Position numbers and translations under genes: made by a program. The notes under the pieces were generated by a model. The model did not search any database, was not told the DNA's origin, and saw nothing but the letters and a program-made list of their open reading frames with translations. Of a DNA stretch of 64,000 nucleotides, positions 43,887 to 56,542 are shown in pieces. Numbering within the stretch: the stretch's first letter is position 1; every line of letters starts with the position of its first letter. The DNA is from Manihot esculenta (lineage: Eukaryota > Streptophyta > Magnoliopsida > Malpighiales > Euphorbiaceae), in contig NC_035177.2 of the NCBI RefSeq assembly GCF_001659605.2, positions 33,124,136-33,188,135 of the forward strand. Direction: 5' to 3'.

Positions 43887-46800
43887 TTAGAAGAGATGAG
43901 GATATTGCTGGAGCATGGACTCCCGTGTCTCCCAGGTACACTCCTCAATGTTGTGGTGATTCCAAAGGACTTTCACCATCGGGATTTCCTTGTTTCTCAA
44001 CTTTCTGATCTGGGTGTCTAGGATCCGTACTGGCTGTTCAACATAGGTGAGATCTTCTTGGATCTCCACATCAGACTCACTAAGAACCTTGCCCGGATCT
44101 AACACGAACTTTCTTAACATGGAAACATGGAAAACCGGATGGATTCTCTCCATTGAAGCAGGTAAATCCAGCTTATACGATACATTCTCGATCTTTTGCA
44201 AGATTTCAAAGGGTCCAATGTACCGTGGAGCTAGCTTACCTTTCTTCCCGAACCGAATCACCCCTTTCATTGGAGACACCTTAAGCAATACCAAATTGCC
44301 CCCCCCTGAAACTCTACTTGCCTTCTGCGGATATCTGCATAACTCTTTTGCCTGTTCACAGCAGTCTTGATCCTTTCTCTGATTATGGGCACCACTCTGC
44401 TGGTGATCTCTATTAGCTCAGGCCCTGCCAAGGCCCTTTCTCCAACTTCTTCCCAACAGACAGGCGACTTGCCCTTCCTTCCATATAAAGCTTCATATGG
44501 AGCCATCCCTATGCTAGCATGATGGCTGTTATTGTAGGCAAACTCCACCAAAGGTAGATGCTGCCTCCAAGAATCGCCAAAATCCAGCACACACATTCTG
44601 AGCATATCTTCTATTGTCTGGATGGTCCTCTCTGACTGTCCGTCAGTTTGTGGATGGAAAGCAGTGCTGGTACCCATAACATTCTGTAGACTCTGCCAAA
44701 ACCTGGAGGTGAACTGGGGCCCTCTGTCAGACACTATTGAAACAGGAACCCCATGCAACCTGACAACCTCATCAACATACACCTGTGCCAACTTGTCCAT
44801 AGAATAGCCACTCCTGACAGGGATGAAGTGAGCAGATTTGGTCAGTCTGTCCACAATCATCCATATGGAGTCCAACCTGTTGGATGTTACCGGTAACCCC
44901 ACTACGAAGTCCATAGCTATATTCTCCCATTTCCACTCTGGAATAGGTAGCGGGTTAAGCATTCCAGCCGGCTTCTGATGTTCCAGCTTCACCCTCTGAC
45001 ATACTTCGCAGGCTGACACGAACTGTGCCACTTCTCTCTTCATAGCTGGCCACCAATACACTCTTTTCAAATCTTGATACATCTTGGTGGCTCCAGGGTG
45101 AACACTGTATCTGGCATTATGAGCTTCCCTCATAATGTCTCCCTTCAGACCCACGTCATCTGGTACACACAATCTATTCCCATAGCGGAGGATCTCCTTG
45201 TTGTCAAATCTGAACTCTTTATTCTTGCCTGACTGAACAGTCCTGGCAATCTTCACTAACTCTGGGTCCTTGTGCTGTTTCTGAGTCACCTGCTCCAGAA
45301 ACACGAGTGCCACTCTCATCTGGGCTATCAAAGCACCTGTACTAGACAACTCCAATTGCAAACCTTCATTAATGAGCTCAAAGAACTGCCTCACCACTGG
45401 TCTCCTCTCTGCTGAGATATGGGACAAACTGCCAAGTGATTTCCGGCTTAAGGCGTCTGCCACAACATTCGCCTTACCCGGATGGTACTGAATCTTGCAA
45501 TCATAGTCACTAAGCAGTTCTACCCATCTTCTCTGCCTCAGATTCAACTCCCTCTGACTCAAGATGTACTGCAAGCTTTTATGATCTGTGAAGATCTCAC
45601 ATTTTACCCCATAAAGGTAATACCTCCACATCTTGAGTGCAAAGATCACCACTGCCATTTCTAGGTCATGTGTAGGGTAATTCAACTCGTGCTTCTTCAG
45701 CTGCCTAGAAGCATAAGCGATCACCTTTTCATTCTGCATCAGCACACAACCCAGTCCCACACGGGACGCATCACAATACACTGTGAAGTCTTCATCACTA
45801 GTTGGCAGAGCTAACACCGGTGCCGACGTCAACCTCTTCTTTAGCTCTTCAAAGCTCTCTTCACACTGGTCGGTCCACACAAACCTTTGGTTCTTCTTAG
45901 TTAGTCTGGCTGTAATCTTAGAGAAGTCCTGAACGAACCTCCTGTAGTAACCTGCCAAACCCAAAAAACTCTTGATCTCTATCACTGTAGTGGGTCTAGG
46001 CCAGTTAGGTACAGCTTCCACTTTCTTGGGGTCCACCTCGATTCCATTTTCTGACACAACATGCCCCAAGAAAGAGATGCTCCTCAATCAGAACTCACAC
46101 TTGGAGAACTTGACATACAAGCCTTGTTCCCTCAAGGTCTGCAGAACTAACCTCAGATGATGGGCATGCTCCTCTACATTCCTAGAATACACTAAGATAT
46201 CATCTATGAAGACAATAACAAAGTGATCCAGATACTGACTGAAAACTCTGTTCATGAGATCCATGAATGCTACAGGGGCATTGGTAAACCCGAACGGCAT
46301 TACAAGGAACTCATAGTGCCCATATCTGGTTCTGAACGCCGTCTTCGGGACATCTTCTTCTCTTATTCTCAGCTGATGGTACCCGGATCTCAGATCTATC
46401 TTGGAGAAACAACCCGCTCCGGCTAGCTGGTCGAATAGATCGTCAATCCTTGGCAACGGGTACTTATTTTTGGTAGTGACTTTGTTCAACTGCCTGTAGT
46501 CGATACAAAGTCTAAGGGATCCATCTTTCTTTTTCACAAACAGCACTGGAGCACCCCAAGGTGAGGTACTCGGTCGGATGAAGCCCTTATCTACCAGCTC
46601 TTGTAACTGCTCCTTAAGCTCCTTCAATTCTGCTGGTGCCATCCTGTAGGGAGGGATAGAGATCGGTCTGGTTCCAGGCATCAATTCAATTTCAAACTCT
46701 ATCTCCCTAGCAGGTGGTAAACCTGGCAGCTCGTCTGGAAAGACATCTAAAAACTCACTGACCACGGGCACTGAGGCGGGCTCTCTGACATGACTATCCA

Positions 46801-47833
46801 GCTCTCTCACATGAGCTAGAAAACTCTGACAACCCCTCATGAGCAGCCTACGAGCCTGTAGGGCTGATATCAAACCTCTAGGTGTACCCCTCCTGTCTCC
46901 TCTGAAGACAACCTCTGACCCATCCTGACATCTGAACCTGACTACCTTGTCTCTGCAGTCCAAGGTAGCACCATGGGTAGATAGCCAATCCATCCCTAGA
47001 ATGACGTCAAAATCTGTCAAATCTAGAACCACAAGGTCGGCTGAAAGGCATCTTCCCTCAACAAAAACTGGACTGCACTGGCAAACTGACTCTGCCACTG
47101 ACGGGTCACACTTGGGTCCACTGACCCATAGGGGACACTCTAACCCAGAGACCATCAAACCCAACCTCTCGACGGCCCTCGGAGTAATGAAATAATGAGA
47201 TGCACCACGGTCCATTAAGGCATAAACATCTGAACAATCAATGATGAGATTACCTGACACCACGGTGTTTGATGCATTTGCTTCCTGCTGAGTCATCGTG
47301 AAGATCCGTGCTGGAGCTGATGGACCTTCACCCCTGAAACCCACTGAAGAAGAGGCTGCCCCTCTCCCTCTGCCTCTGCCACTGGCCTGAGTCGCGGCTG
47401 GAGCTACTGGCTGAGCCACACTACCAGAAGCTGTCTGTTGAGACTGTGCCACAAAAGCTACTCTAGGACACTCCCGTGCCATGTGTCCCTCCTGCCCACA
47501 TCTGAAGCAGGCTGTCGTCCCAAACCAACATACTCCCTTATGTGGCTTCCCACACTTCATACATACTGCATTATCTGCACCTGAGCTCGAGCCACTTCCT
47601 AATCCCAGACCTGACTTGTTCTTGCTCCAGAACTTGTTCTTCTTAGACTTCCTGGGGCCTCTGTCGCACTTCTTACTGCCTGAAGCTGCTGAACTCAAGG
47701 AAGAAGGGTCCAACCTTCCCCTACCTGGGGTCTTGGAACCAGAAGGCTGTGCCACTGAATGCTTAACTTTTCTTTCGATTATTGCACTAGCCTCCATCCT
47801 CCGGGCCATATCCACAATGGCATGGAAACTCTC
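43887..47833 (-). pseudogene. Element D pol and distal gag (broken)
   Basis: Reads from gag C-terminus ([14 protein letters not shown]) through the zinc knuckle [14 protein letters not shown], protease (the usual DPG is DRG here, with Tyr for Ser nearby), RT, RNase H, integrase and chromodomain, ending QQYPHLF at 43,887. Lesions: TGA at 46,088-46,090 replaces Trp in the RT motif CEFWLRS; a G-run expansion near 44,305 shifts the frame after the FQ.G motif before the GPF module; small in-frame gaps lie at the RT/RNase H boundary (KITARLTKK) and in the integrase (the DFSTAFHPQ region lacks four residues). The integrase DDE residues are still readable. Element E cuts the gag at 47,834. No protein of full length can result. 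Confidence 0.93.
47829..47833. repeat. Left target-site duplication of element E (CTCTC)
   Basis: CTCTC directly precedes the TG of E's 5' LTR and recurs at 55,517-55,521 after its 3' LTR. Confidence 0.95.
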
Positions 47834-50284
47834 TGTAATACCCGGCTAGATCCCGACATCGGAATTCCGACTTTCTGGCAGAATCTCCATTGGAATCTGG
47901 AATTCTGGGAATGCCAGAGTCTTCTAGGGGGTTAAAATGTGTTTTCTAAAATGTTTTCACATGATTTTATGGTTTTGAATGGAAAAGAATTTGAGTTTTG
48001 AAAAGAGTAGGCTAAGGAGGTAATTGCCAGGTTCGGCCGCCGAAAGTCAAGTTCGGCCGCCGAACATGGGGCTGTTTCGAGAGTGCTTTAGGCTTCCGAA
48101 AGTGTGAGGGCAGAAACCAGGTTCGGCCACCGAACCTCAAGTTCGGCAGCCGAACATGCATGAGTTTAGGAGGCACGTTAGGCTGCCGAAGGTAGTCGAC
48201 CAGGCCACCTATAAAAGGCCCTCAGACCGAAAATGGGCGATTTTTCTCCCCATTCTCGAGCTCAGGTGTGTTCATGTCCTCCTCTAGTCGTTTTCATGCT
48301 TTTTCTTCAAATCCTTCACGATTTATAAGCTACATGGTTGTTTTGAAGAGTTTTAAAGCTTGGATCAAGGTTTGGAGAGCTTGGAGACTTCAAGGGCTTG
48401 GGTTCTCCATATCTCAAACTTTGGTTCACACCAACCCTCGATCTTCAAGAGGTAAGTGTAGATCTATGCTTTCCTTTATGTTTTAAAGAAGTTTTAAGCA
48501 AGTTTGAAGATGTTTTGACGGTTGAGTATGGGTAGATATGCATGTTAGGGTTTATGTGGGTTTTATGCCCAATGTATGTTTATGTGATGTGTTTGAGCTA
48601 GTTTATGCATGTGGGAGAGTGTATGCATGATTGGGAAAGAGCAAGTGAGATTGTGGGATGTTTTGGTGGTTTTGGCCTATGTGGGTCATAAGCTACCTAT
48701 GTATGCTTTTGATGTTGTCTTTGGAGTTTAATCTAGTTGTTAAGCTCCTTTATGCATGACTAAGGGTTTATGCTTGGTTTTGAGAAGTTTAGGCATGTTT
48801 TAAGAGGTTGGAGGCTTGTTGTGAGAGGTTGGGAGGCTTGTATGCACAAGGGCTGAGTTCTGGAAGAACTCAGGTTCGGCCGCCGAACCTGCCTATAGAT
48901 GCATGGATTGGCCGCCAAACCTTGCCCTTGAAAGTTGTGTTTCGGAGCTGAAGCAGACTTTCGGCCGCCGAAGGTGATGTTTGGCCGCCGAAAGTGCCTG
49001 ACTTTCGTCTCTGGAGAGAAGGTTCGGCCGCCGAAGGTGCCCCCGAACCTGCATGACTTTCGTCTCTGGAAGGGACCTTCGGCCGCCGAAAGTGCCCTGT
49101 CCAGCCCTTTCATGGGTGTTTTCTATGATTATTTTGAGGATGTTTTAGGGGGTTTTTGGGGGAGTTGCTTATGTATTGTTTAGAGTATGTTTGACACCTC
49201 ACTGGAGTCCACCTATGTAGGATCGGACCCGAGGAACCAAGGTGTTTAGCAGTGTTAGCTGCTTCAGAGTCGGTCCAGAGCTAGTCAAGGTGAGTAGAAC
49301 ATAACTCTTTTAATGTTAAAGAAATTGAATGTTCAAAGCATGTTCATGCATCATGAATGCCATGTTATGTAATAGGTTGTTGCATTAGAGATCACGAATA
49401 TGTTGCACTGCATATTACGATGTATGACGATGTGGATGAATATTGGATGATCCATTAGCCCTCAGTATGATGTGATATGACATAATATGACACGATATGA
49501 CATGTATGGCATGAAATGAGATGAAAGACCAGGCGTGGCCGTATCGCCCCTGGCATAGAGTTATATGAAGTTCAGGTGTGGCCGTATCGCCCCTGGCATA
49601 GAGCATTATTGGACTTGTTATGAGATGAAATCTAGATGTAGAGGGCTAATGGTGACGAATTCATCCTTGATGTGTATTGTTTGTGATGTGATGCATGTCA
49701 TGAAAGCATATGATATTATAAACTGTTTTTCTCTTTAGTTCTGCTCACTAGGCTTTTTAGCTCACCCCTCTCCCCTAACCTCAGGTTTGCAGGGTCAGAG
49801 ATAGTCAGGAGATCAGTAGGTTATGTCCATGGTCATGTTTATGTAATAGATTAGTAGTGGACATGATGTGTTGTAAAGATATGTAATGAAATGTAATATG
49901 TTATGATGTAAAATAATGTAATGTAATAGTTAGAGTTGTGCTTTGCCCTAGAAGTGTGGTTAATCCCTTCGTACATGGTCCTTATGTATGTTTTATTATG
50001 AGACAGGAAAATCAAGCTTAATGTATGTTGCCCCACGAGAGTAAATGATGAGAACTCTAGTGTTGGGGTTTATGATTATGAGTTGTACATGCACAGGTTA
50101 AGCTTGGTGTTTGAAAGAAAGAAAAAGTTTACAGTTTTATGTTTTAAAGTTTATGTTTATGTTTGATCATGTATGGGATTATACCAGATGTACAGGATGT
50201 ATGTTAGGCTTGCTACGGGTCCCGGCGACCTTAAGTCGACTTGGATCCTGGCGCCGGTAGCGGTCCGTTTTTCGGGTCGTTACA
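47834..50284 (+). repeat. Element E 5' LTR
   Basis: Runs from TGTAATACCCGGCTAG to GGGTCGTTACA. TATAAAAG at 48,210-48,217 is a good promoter TATA. TTCGGCCGCCGAA dyads cluster at 48,031-48,190 upstream of it and at 48,870-49,090. Two CCAGG/CCTGG subrepeats lie at about 49,527-49,603. The region after the TATA corresponds to the long R/U5. Confidence 0.95.
48210..48217 (+). promoter_or_regulatory. TATA box of element E 5' LTR
   Basis: TATAAAAG at 48,210-48,217, about 377 bp into the LTR. It is conserved in the 3' LTR (53,361-53,368) and at the matching place in the B, D and solo LTRs, embedded in CCACCTATAAAAGGCC. It is the likely start region of element RNA and of any read-out transcript. Confidence 0.75.
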
Positions 50285-50287
50285 GAA

Positions 50288-50299
50288 TGGTATCAGAGC
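50288..50299 (+). other. Primer-binding site of element E
   Basis: TGGTATCAGAGC, complementary to initiator Met-tRNA, three bases after the 5' LTR. Confidence 0.95.
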
Positions 50300-50556
50300 C
50301 CTAGGTTCACATGGTCGGACCTATAGTGTGTCGGGCTCATAGAGGTTATAGAAGGGCAAGCACAATAGGAGAGATCATGTCCACTAGGATAGGATGTGGA
50401 GTCCTGTCTTGTATGATGATGTGAAATGCAATGATGATATGCATGTGCATTAAGGTTATGCTATGTATGTGATGTATGTGAGGAAGGTTCATGTGTTTCC
50501 ACATGAACCGTATGATGCTAATGTTTATGTGGTATGTTATGCTTTCAGAAGTCAAG

Positions 50557-51489
50557 ATGAGAGGAACTCGTCGATCCGTAAGATTGAATGGAGCTCCACT
50601 AGAGAATGAGGGCATGGATGCCCATCCCCCTGCTCTGCAGAGGGCAAGATCTTGTAGAACAAGCAGAGAAGGTACATCAAGGGACCCTAGAAGGTCTTTT
50701 GATGCAAGTCGGAGGAGATCAGTTCATGGTGGTATGTCAGCGGATGTGATGGGAACAGAGGAGGATAACCAAAGAAGAGATAGTAGTCTGGGCATGAGTA
50801 AGTCAGAAGAGGATATGGGAGAGTCCCAAGGAGGCACTCAGGCCTCGGGCTTTGTTCCACCACAGTATACACCCTATCCTCAGGGGCCAGGGTATCCGAT
50901 GGGAAGCACGTCGGATTTCTCTAGCTATAACCCATACCCCACCTTTATGCCCTACCCTCCCTTTTACCCACTGTACCCACAGTACCCCATGTTTCCACCC
51001 TCACCCTTTTATCCAGGTCCAGCAAACCCTAACCCAGGGAATGCTGCACCTCCTTCTCCACCAGCAGAGCCATTTGTCCCTGATGCCCAAACACCCAAAC
51101 CTAGCTCATCAGTTGGGGGTAAGGTAAAGATGACGGACTATCTGAAGTTGGATGCCCCCAAGTTTGAAACAGGTGATGACCCTTTTGAATACCTCAGAAC
51201 GGTGAAGATGATAACTGATGAGTTGGGAGCAAGTGACAGTAGAGCCATTCAGATGGCAGGGTTCACATTGAAATGCAAGAAGGCAAGGGAATGGTTCAAA
51301 AACTATGTGGACCCAAGGTTGGAAAGCTTATCCTGGGAACAGTTTGCAAATGAGTTTGCTGGATGGGCTTTTCCAGGTAGCTCCAGAGAACTGAAGATGA
51401 TTGAGTTTGAGCAGCTAAGGCAGACGGAAGAGATGAGTGTAGATGAGTTTACAGACAGGTTCCAGGAGCTGGTTGCCTTTCCAAGGTAG
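50557..51489 (+). pseudogene. Element E gag, fused to RT remnant by deletion
   Basis: Opens MRGTRRSVRLNGAPLENEG and stays open through the basic head, Pro/Tyr-rich linker and Gag core ([46 protein letters not shown]). At about 51,478 the reading leaves Gag at LVAF and meets RT sequence equivalent to F's [13 protein letters not shown] in another frame, stopping at 51,487-51,489. By comparison with F (about 59,145 to 60,668) the lost segment is near 1.5 kb and includes the zinc knuckle and protease. An N-terminal Gag of about 310 residues without zinc knuckle could still be made. Confidence 0.88.
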
Positions 51490-52850
51490 ATCTGAAGTCC
51501 AGGTACCATCAGTTAAGATCAAGAAAGAAGATGTACAGAGAACGGTGTTTAGAACCAGATATGGGCACTATGAGCTTCTAGGAATGTCGTTCGGGTTAAT
51601 GAACGCCCCTACAACATTCACGGACCTCATAAGCAGAGTTTTAGTCGATTTCTGGATCACTCCGTTATTGTCTTCATTGACGGTACCTCGGTGAGTCTCA
51701 GAAATGCAGAAGAGAATGCCCATTATCTGAATCAGGATCACAGACCCTGAGAGAACATGGCTTAGATGCCCAGTTCTCCCAATGTGAGTTCCGGTCAAGG
51801 AGCATATCTTCCTTGGGTCATGGTATGTCGGAAAAAGGAAAAGTGTGGTAGACCCGAGAAAGTTGAAGTTGTAGCTGACTAGCCCAGGCCCATTGTAGTG
51901 ACATAGATCAAGAGCTTTTCGGGTTGGGCGGGTTACCTACTGGAGGTTCATATAGAACTTCTTTAGAGTTGCCGCTCCTATGGCCAGATGGATCAAGAAG
52001 AATCAGAGGGTTGTGTGGTCTACTCAGTGTGAAGAGGGCTTTGAAGAGCCAAAGGAAATATTGATGTCAGCACCAGTGGTGGCTCTGTCCGCCAATAATG
52101 AAGATGTCACAGTGTCCTATGATGCGTCCCGTGTGGGACTAGATTGTGTGTTATCGTAAAGTGATGAAGATGTCACAGTGTCCTGTGATGCGTCCCGTGT
52201 GGGACTAGATTGTGTGTTATCCTAAAGTGATAGGATGATTGCTTATGCTTCTAGGTAGCTGAAGAAGCATGAGTTGAATCATCCTACACATGATCTAGAG
52301 CTGGCAATGGTAATCTTTGCACTCAAGATGTGGAGGCGGTACCTGTATAAGGTATGAGGATAGATCCTTACAGATCAAAAGAGCTTGCAATACATCTTGA
52401 GTCAAGGGAGGAAAATCAGAGTGGCGCAGTGGAAGCACGTTGAGGTTCTCGAGAAAGTTGAGGTTGCTGGAGGTGTCTCCTAAAAAGAGGGTGATTCGTT
52501 ATGGGAGGGAAGGTAAATTAGCTCTTAGATACATCGGACCCTTTGAGATCCTGCAAAGGATCGGGAATGTACCCTACGAGTTAGATTTACCTACTTCAGT
52601 GGAGGAAATCCATTCGGGTTCCATGTTCCCAGGTTATGAGAATTCGAGTCGGATCCTAGTAAGGTTCTTAGGAACCAGAGGTGGAGATCGTAGGGAATCC
52701 CACCTATGTTGAGCAGCTAGTGCGGATCATAGACACACAAGTCAGGAAGTTGAGGAATACAGAATCCTGATGGTGAAAGCCTTGGAATCACCATTTAATG
52801 GAAAGAGTATGCCTAGGAGACCCGGGAGTTCGTACTCCAGCTAGTATCTG
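51490..52850 (+). pseudogene. Element E pol relic (RT, RNase H, chromodomain tail)
   Basis: Heavily mutated. RT pieces ([23 protein letters not shown]), RNase H pieces (CDASRVGL) and the integrase C-terminal GPF module (LRYIGPFEILQRIGNVPYEL at about 52,527) can be read in three frames among many stops. RNase H jumps at about 52,400-52,470 straight to the post-integrase region, so zinc site and DDE core are gone. A 66-bp tandem duplication at 52,099-52,230 repeats the RNase H active-site segment. The chromodomain tail is out of frame. Confidence 0.88.
52099..52230. repeat. 66-bp tandem duplication in element E RNase H
   Basis: 52,099-52,164 and 52,165-52,230 match except at two sites (CCTATG/CCTGTG, ATCGTAA/ATCCTAA). 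The unit covers the CDASRVGL motif. Length is a multiple of three, but each copy ends in a TAA. Confidence 0.93.
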
Positions 52851-52970
52851 CGTCTCTCTTTGGAGAGAGATTTTAGGCTTTGCTTGCTTGTTTGCCTGCT
52901 TGGTTATGTATACCTGATGCTATGTTCTAAGAATGCATGTTTGTTTGAACATTCGGGGACGAATGTTCTT

Positions 52971-52984
52971 AAAGGGGGGAAGAA
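52971..52984 (+). other. Polypurine tract of element E
   Basis: AAAGGGGGGAAGAA abuts the 3' LTR. A dyad with arms GAACATTCG and CGAATGTTC lies just upstream at about 52,947-52,968. Confidence 0.9.
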
Positions 52985-55516
52985 TGTAATACCCGGCTAG
53001 ATCCCGACATCGGAATCCTGACTTTCCGGCGGAATCTCCATTGGAATCTGGAATTCTGGGAATGCCAGAGTCTTCTAGGGGGTTAAAATGTGTTTTCTAA
53101 AATGTTTTCACATGATTTTATGGTTTTAAATGGAAAAGAATTTGAGTTTTGAAAAGAGTAGGCTAAGGAGGCAATTGCCAGATTCGGCCGCCGAAAGTCA
53201 AGTTCGGCCGCCGAACATGGGGCTGTTTCGGGAGTGCTTTAGGCTTTCGAAAGTGTGAGGGCAGAAACCAGGTTCGGCCGTCGAACCTCAAGTTCGGCCG
53301 CCAAACATGCATGAGTTTAGGAGGCACGTTAGGCTGCCGAAGGTAGTCGACCAGGCCACCTATAAAAGGCCCTCAGACCGAAAATGGGCGAGTTTTCTCC
53401 CCATTCTCGAGCTCAGGTGTGTTCATGTCCTCCTCTAGTCGTTTTCATGCTTTTTCTTCAAATCCTTCACGATTTATAAGCTACATGGTTTTTTTGAAGA
53501 GTTTTAAAGCTTGGATCAAGGTTTGGAGAGATTGGAGACTTCAAGGGCTTGGGTTCTCCATATCTCAAACTTTGAGTCGCACCAACCCTCGATCTTCAAG
53601 AGGTAAGTGTAGATCTATGCTTTCCTTTATGTTTTAAAGAAGTTTTAAGCAAGTTTGAAGATGTTTTGACGGTTGAGTATGGGTAGATATGCATGTTAGG
53701 GTTTATGTGGGTTTTATGCCCAATGTATGTTTATGTGATGTGTTTGAGCTAGTTTATGCATGTGGGAGAGTGTATGCATGATTGGGAAAGAGCAAGTGAG
53801 ATTGTGGGATGTTTTGGTGGTTTTGGCCTATGTGGGTCATAAGCTACCTATGTATGCTTTTGATGTTGTCTTTGGAGTTTAACCTAGTTGTTAAGCTCCT
53901 TTATGCATGACTAAGGGTTTATGCTTGGTTTTGAGAAGTTTAGGCATGTTTTAAGAGGTTGGAGGCTTGTTGTGAGAGGTTGGGAGGCTTGTATGCACAA
54001 GGGCTGAGTTCTGGAAGAACTCAGGTTCGGCCGCCGAACCTGCCTATAGATGCATGGATTGGCCGCCAAACCTTGCCCCCGAAAGTTGTGTTTTGGAGAT
54101 GAAGCAGACTTTCGGCCGCCGAAGGTGATGTTCAGCCGCCGAAAGTGCCTGACTTTCGTCTCTGGAGAGAAGGTTCGGCCGCCGAAGGTGTCCCCGAACC
54201 TGCATGACTTTCGTCTCTGGAAGGGACCTTCAGCCGCCGAAAGTGCCCTGTCCAGCCCTTTCATGGGTGTTTTCTATGATTATTTTGAGGATGTTTTAGG
54301 GGGTTTTTGGGGAGTTGCTTATGTATTGTTTAGAGTATGTTTGACACCTCACTGGAGTCCACCTATGTAGGATCGGACCCGAGGAACCAAGGTGTTTAGC
54401 AGTGTTAGCTGCTTCAGAGTCGGTCCAGAGCTAGTCAAGGTGAGTAGAACATAACTCTTTTAATGTTAAAGAAATTGAATGTTCAAAGCATGTTCATGCA
54501 TCATGAATGCCATGTTATGTAATAGGTTGTTGCATTAGAGATCACGAATATGTTGCACTGCATATTACGATGTATGATGATGTGGATGAATATTGGATGA
54601 TCCATTAGCCCTCAGTATGATGTGATATGACATAATATGACACGATATGACATGTATGGCATGAAATGAGATGAAAGACCAGGCGTGGCCGTATCGCCCC
54701 TGGCATAGAGCATGAAAGACCAGGTGTGGCCGTATCGCCCCTGGCATAGAGCATGAAAGACCAAGTGTGGCCGTATCGCTCCTGACATAGAGTTATGTGA
54801 AGTCCAGGTATGGCCGTATCGCCCCTGGCATAGAGCATTGTTGGACTTGTTATGAGATGAAATCTAGATGTAGAGGGCTAATGGTGACGAATTCATCCTT
54901 GATGTGTATTGTTTGTGATGTGATGCATGTCATGAAAGCATATGATATTATAAACTGTTTTTCTCTTTAGTTCTGCTCACTGGGCTTTTTAGCTCACCCC
55001 TCTCCCCTAACCCCAGGTTTGCAGGGTCAGAGATAGTCAGGAGATCAGCAGGTTATGTCCATGGTCATGTTTATGTAATAGATTAGTAGTGGACATGATG
55101 TGTTGTAAAGATATGTAACGAAATGTAATATGTTATGATGTAAAATAATGTAATGTAATAGTTAGAGTTGTGCTTTGCCCTAGAAGTGTGGTTAATCCCT
55201 TCGTACATGGTCCTTATGTATGTTTTATTATGAGACAGGAAAATCAAGCTTAATGTATGTTGCCCCACGAGAGTAAATGATGAGAACTCTAGTGTTGGGG
55301 TTTATGATTATGAGTTGTGCATGCACAGGTTAAGCTTGGTGTTTGAAAGAAAGAAAAAGTTTACAGTTTTATGTTTTAAAGTTTATGTTTATGTTTGATC
55401 ATGTATGGGATTATACCAGATGTACAGGATGTATGTTAGGCTTGCTACGGGTCCCGGCGACCTTAAGTCGACCTGGATCCTAGCGCCGGTAGAGGTCCGG
55501 TTTTCAGGTTGTTACA
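52985..55516 (+). repeat. Element E 3' LTR
   Basis: 2,532 bp, same ends as the 5' LTR. Four CCAGG/CCTGG subrepeats at about 54,676-54,835, against two in the 5' LTR, account for the 81-bp length difference. TATAAAAG at 53,361-53,368. Confidence 0.95.
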
Positions 55517-55521
55517 CTCTC
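55517..55521. repeat. Right target-site duplication of element E (CTCTC)
   Basis: Identical to 47,829-47,833; D's gag resumes immediately after. Confidence 0.95.
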
Positions 55522-56542
55522 CCTCTCTGCTGATTGAATCAGGGAGGAATACCTGGAATGGAGCTTCATGATATACCTCCTTGACTTCTTCTGATCCGTG
55601 TCAAGATTTTGCCCAGCAAACGGCAACAGCTCCAAGAATCTATCTGTGTACTCATCTACACTCATCTCCTCTATCTGCCTCAACTGCTCAAATTCAATCA
55701 TCTTTAACTCCCTTGAACTGTCAGGGAAAGCCCATCCTGCAAACTGATTAGCAAACTCTTCCCATGATAGGCTATCCAACCTCGGGTTCACATAGTTTTG
55801 AACCACTCTCGGGCCTTCTTGCACTTTAGTGTGAACCCAGCCATCTGAATGGCTCTACTATCATCAGCTCCTATCTCATCTGTAATCATCTTGACCCTCC
55901 CAAGGTACTCAAACGGGTCATCACCTATTTCATATTGGGGGGCATCCAGCTTCATGTAATCGGTCATCTTGACCTTGCTCCCTCTAGATGAGCTAGGCTT
56001 GGTACTTGGGTTTCTGGGACCATGGGTTCTGCTGGTGGTGGAGGAGGTGCAGCATCCCCTGGGTAAGGGTTTGTTGTACCTGGGTAGAAAGATGGGGGTG
56101 GGTACATAGGGTACTGTGGGTATGGTGGGTAGAAAGGTGGGTATGGCATATGAGAAGGGTAAGGGTTAAAGCTGGGGTAATCCGATGTACCTCCCATCGA
56201 ATACCCGGGATTCTGTGAAAAGGGTGGGTACTGGGGTGGCTGAACAAATCCCGAGGCCTGAGTGCCTCCTTGAGACTCTCCCATACCCTCTTCAGACATA
56301 CTCACTCCAAGACTGCCATCCCTCCTCTGATCCACATCCATACTATCTCCCACATCTTCTGACATTCCACCTTGCACTGTTCCCCTTCTACTCACATCAA
56401 AAGACCTTCTAGGGTCCCTTGATGTTCTCTCCCTGCTAGACCTACAGGACATTGCCCTTGGCAATGCAGGAGGATGGGCATCCGTGCCCTCGTCCTGAGG
56501 TGGTACTCCAGTCAATCGCGCAGATCGACGAGTTCCTCTCAT
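55522..56542 (-). pseudogene. Element D gag, N-terminal part (broken)
   Basis: Starts at [19 protein letters not shown] (56,542, minus). The basic head and Pro/Tyr linker read to about 55,990, where the frame is lost next to the KPSSS-like region (residues then read SLAHLEGARSR and stop). The correct frame continues with KVKMTDYMKLDAP. A second shift, one base lost in the WFKNYV codons near 55,800, breaks the Gag core. Reading then resumes (LDSLSWEEFANQFAGWAF) to the E insertion point at 55,521, and the remaining gag continues at 47,833. Confidence 0.9.

Larger units (their letters stand above)
47834..55516 (+). mobile_element. Element E: young but internally deleted chromovirus
   Basis: A 7,683-bp plus-strand element inside D's gag: LTRs of 2,451 and 2,532 bp, PBS at 50,288-50,299, PPT at 52,971-52,984 and a perfect CTCTC target duplication. 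The interior is only 2.7 kb because about 1.5 kb (gag end, protease, start of RT) and about 1.3 kb (end of RNase H and nearly all integrase) are missing. The remaining pol is full of stops. LTRs differ at roughly 40 sites plus an 81-bp repeat-number change, i.e. about 98% by eye. Because the interior is far more decayed than the LTRs, E was probably already defective when it moved, using proteins from another element (inference). Confidence 0.94.
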
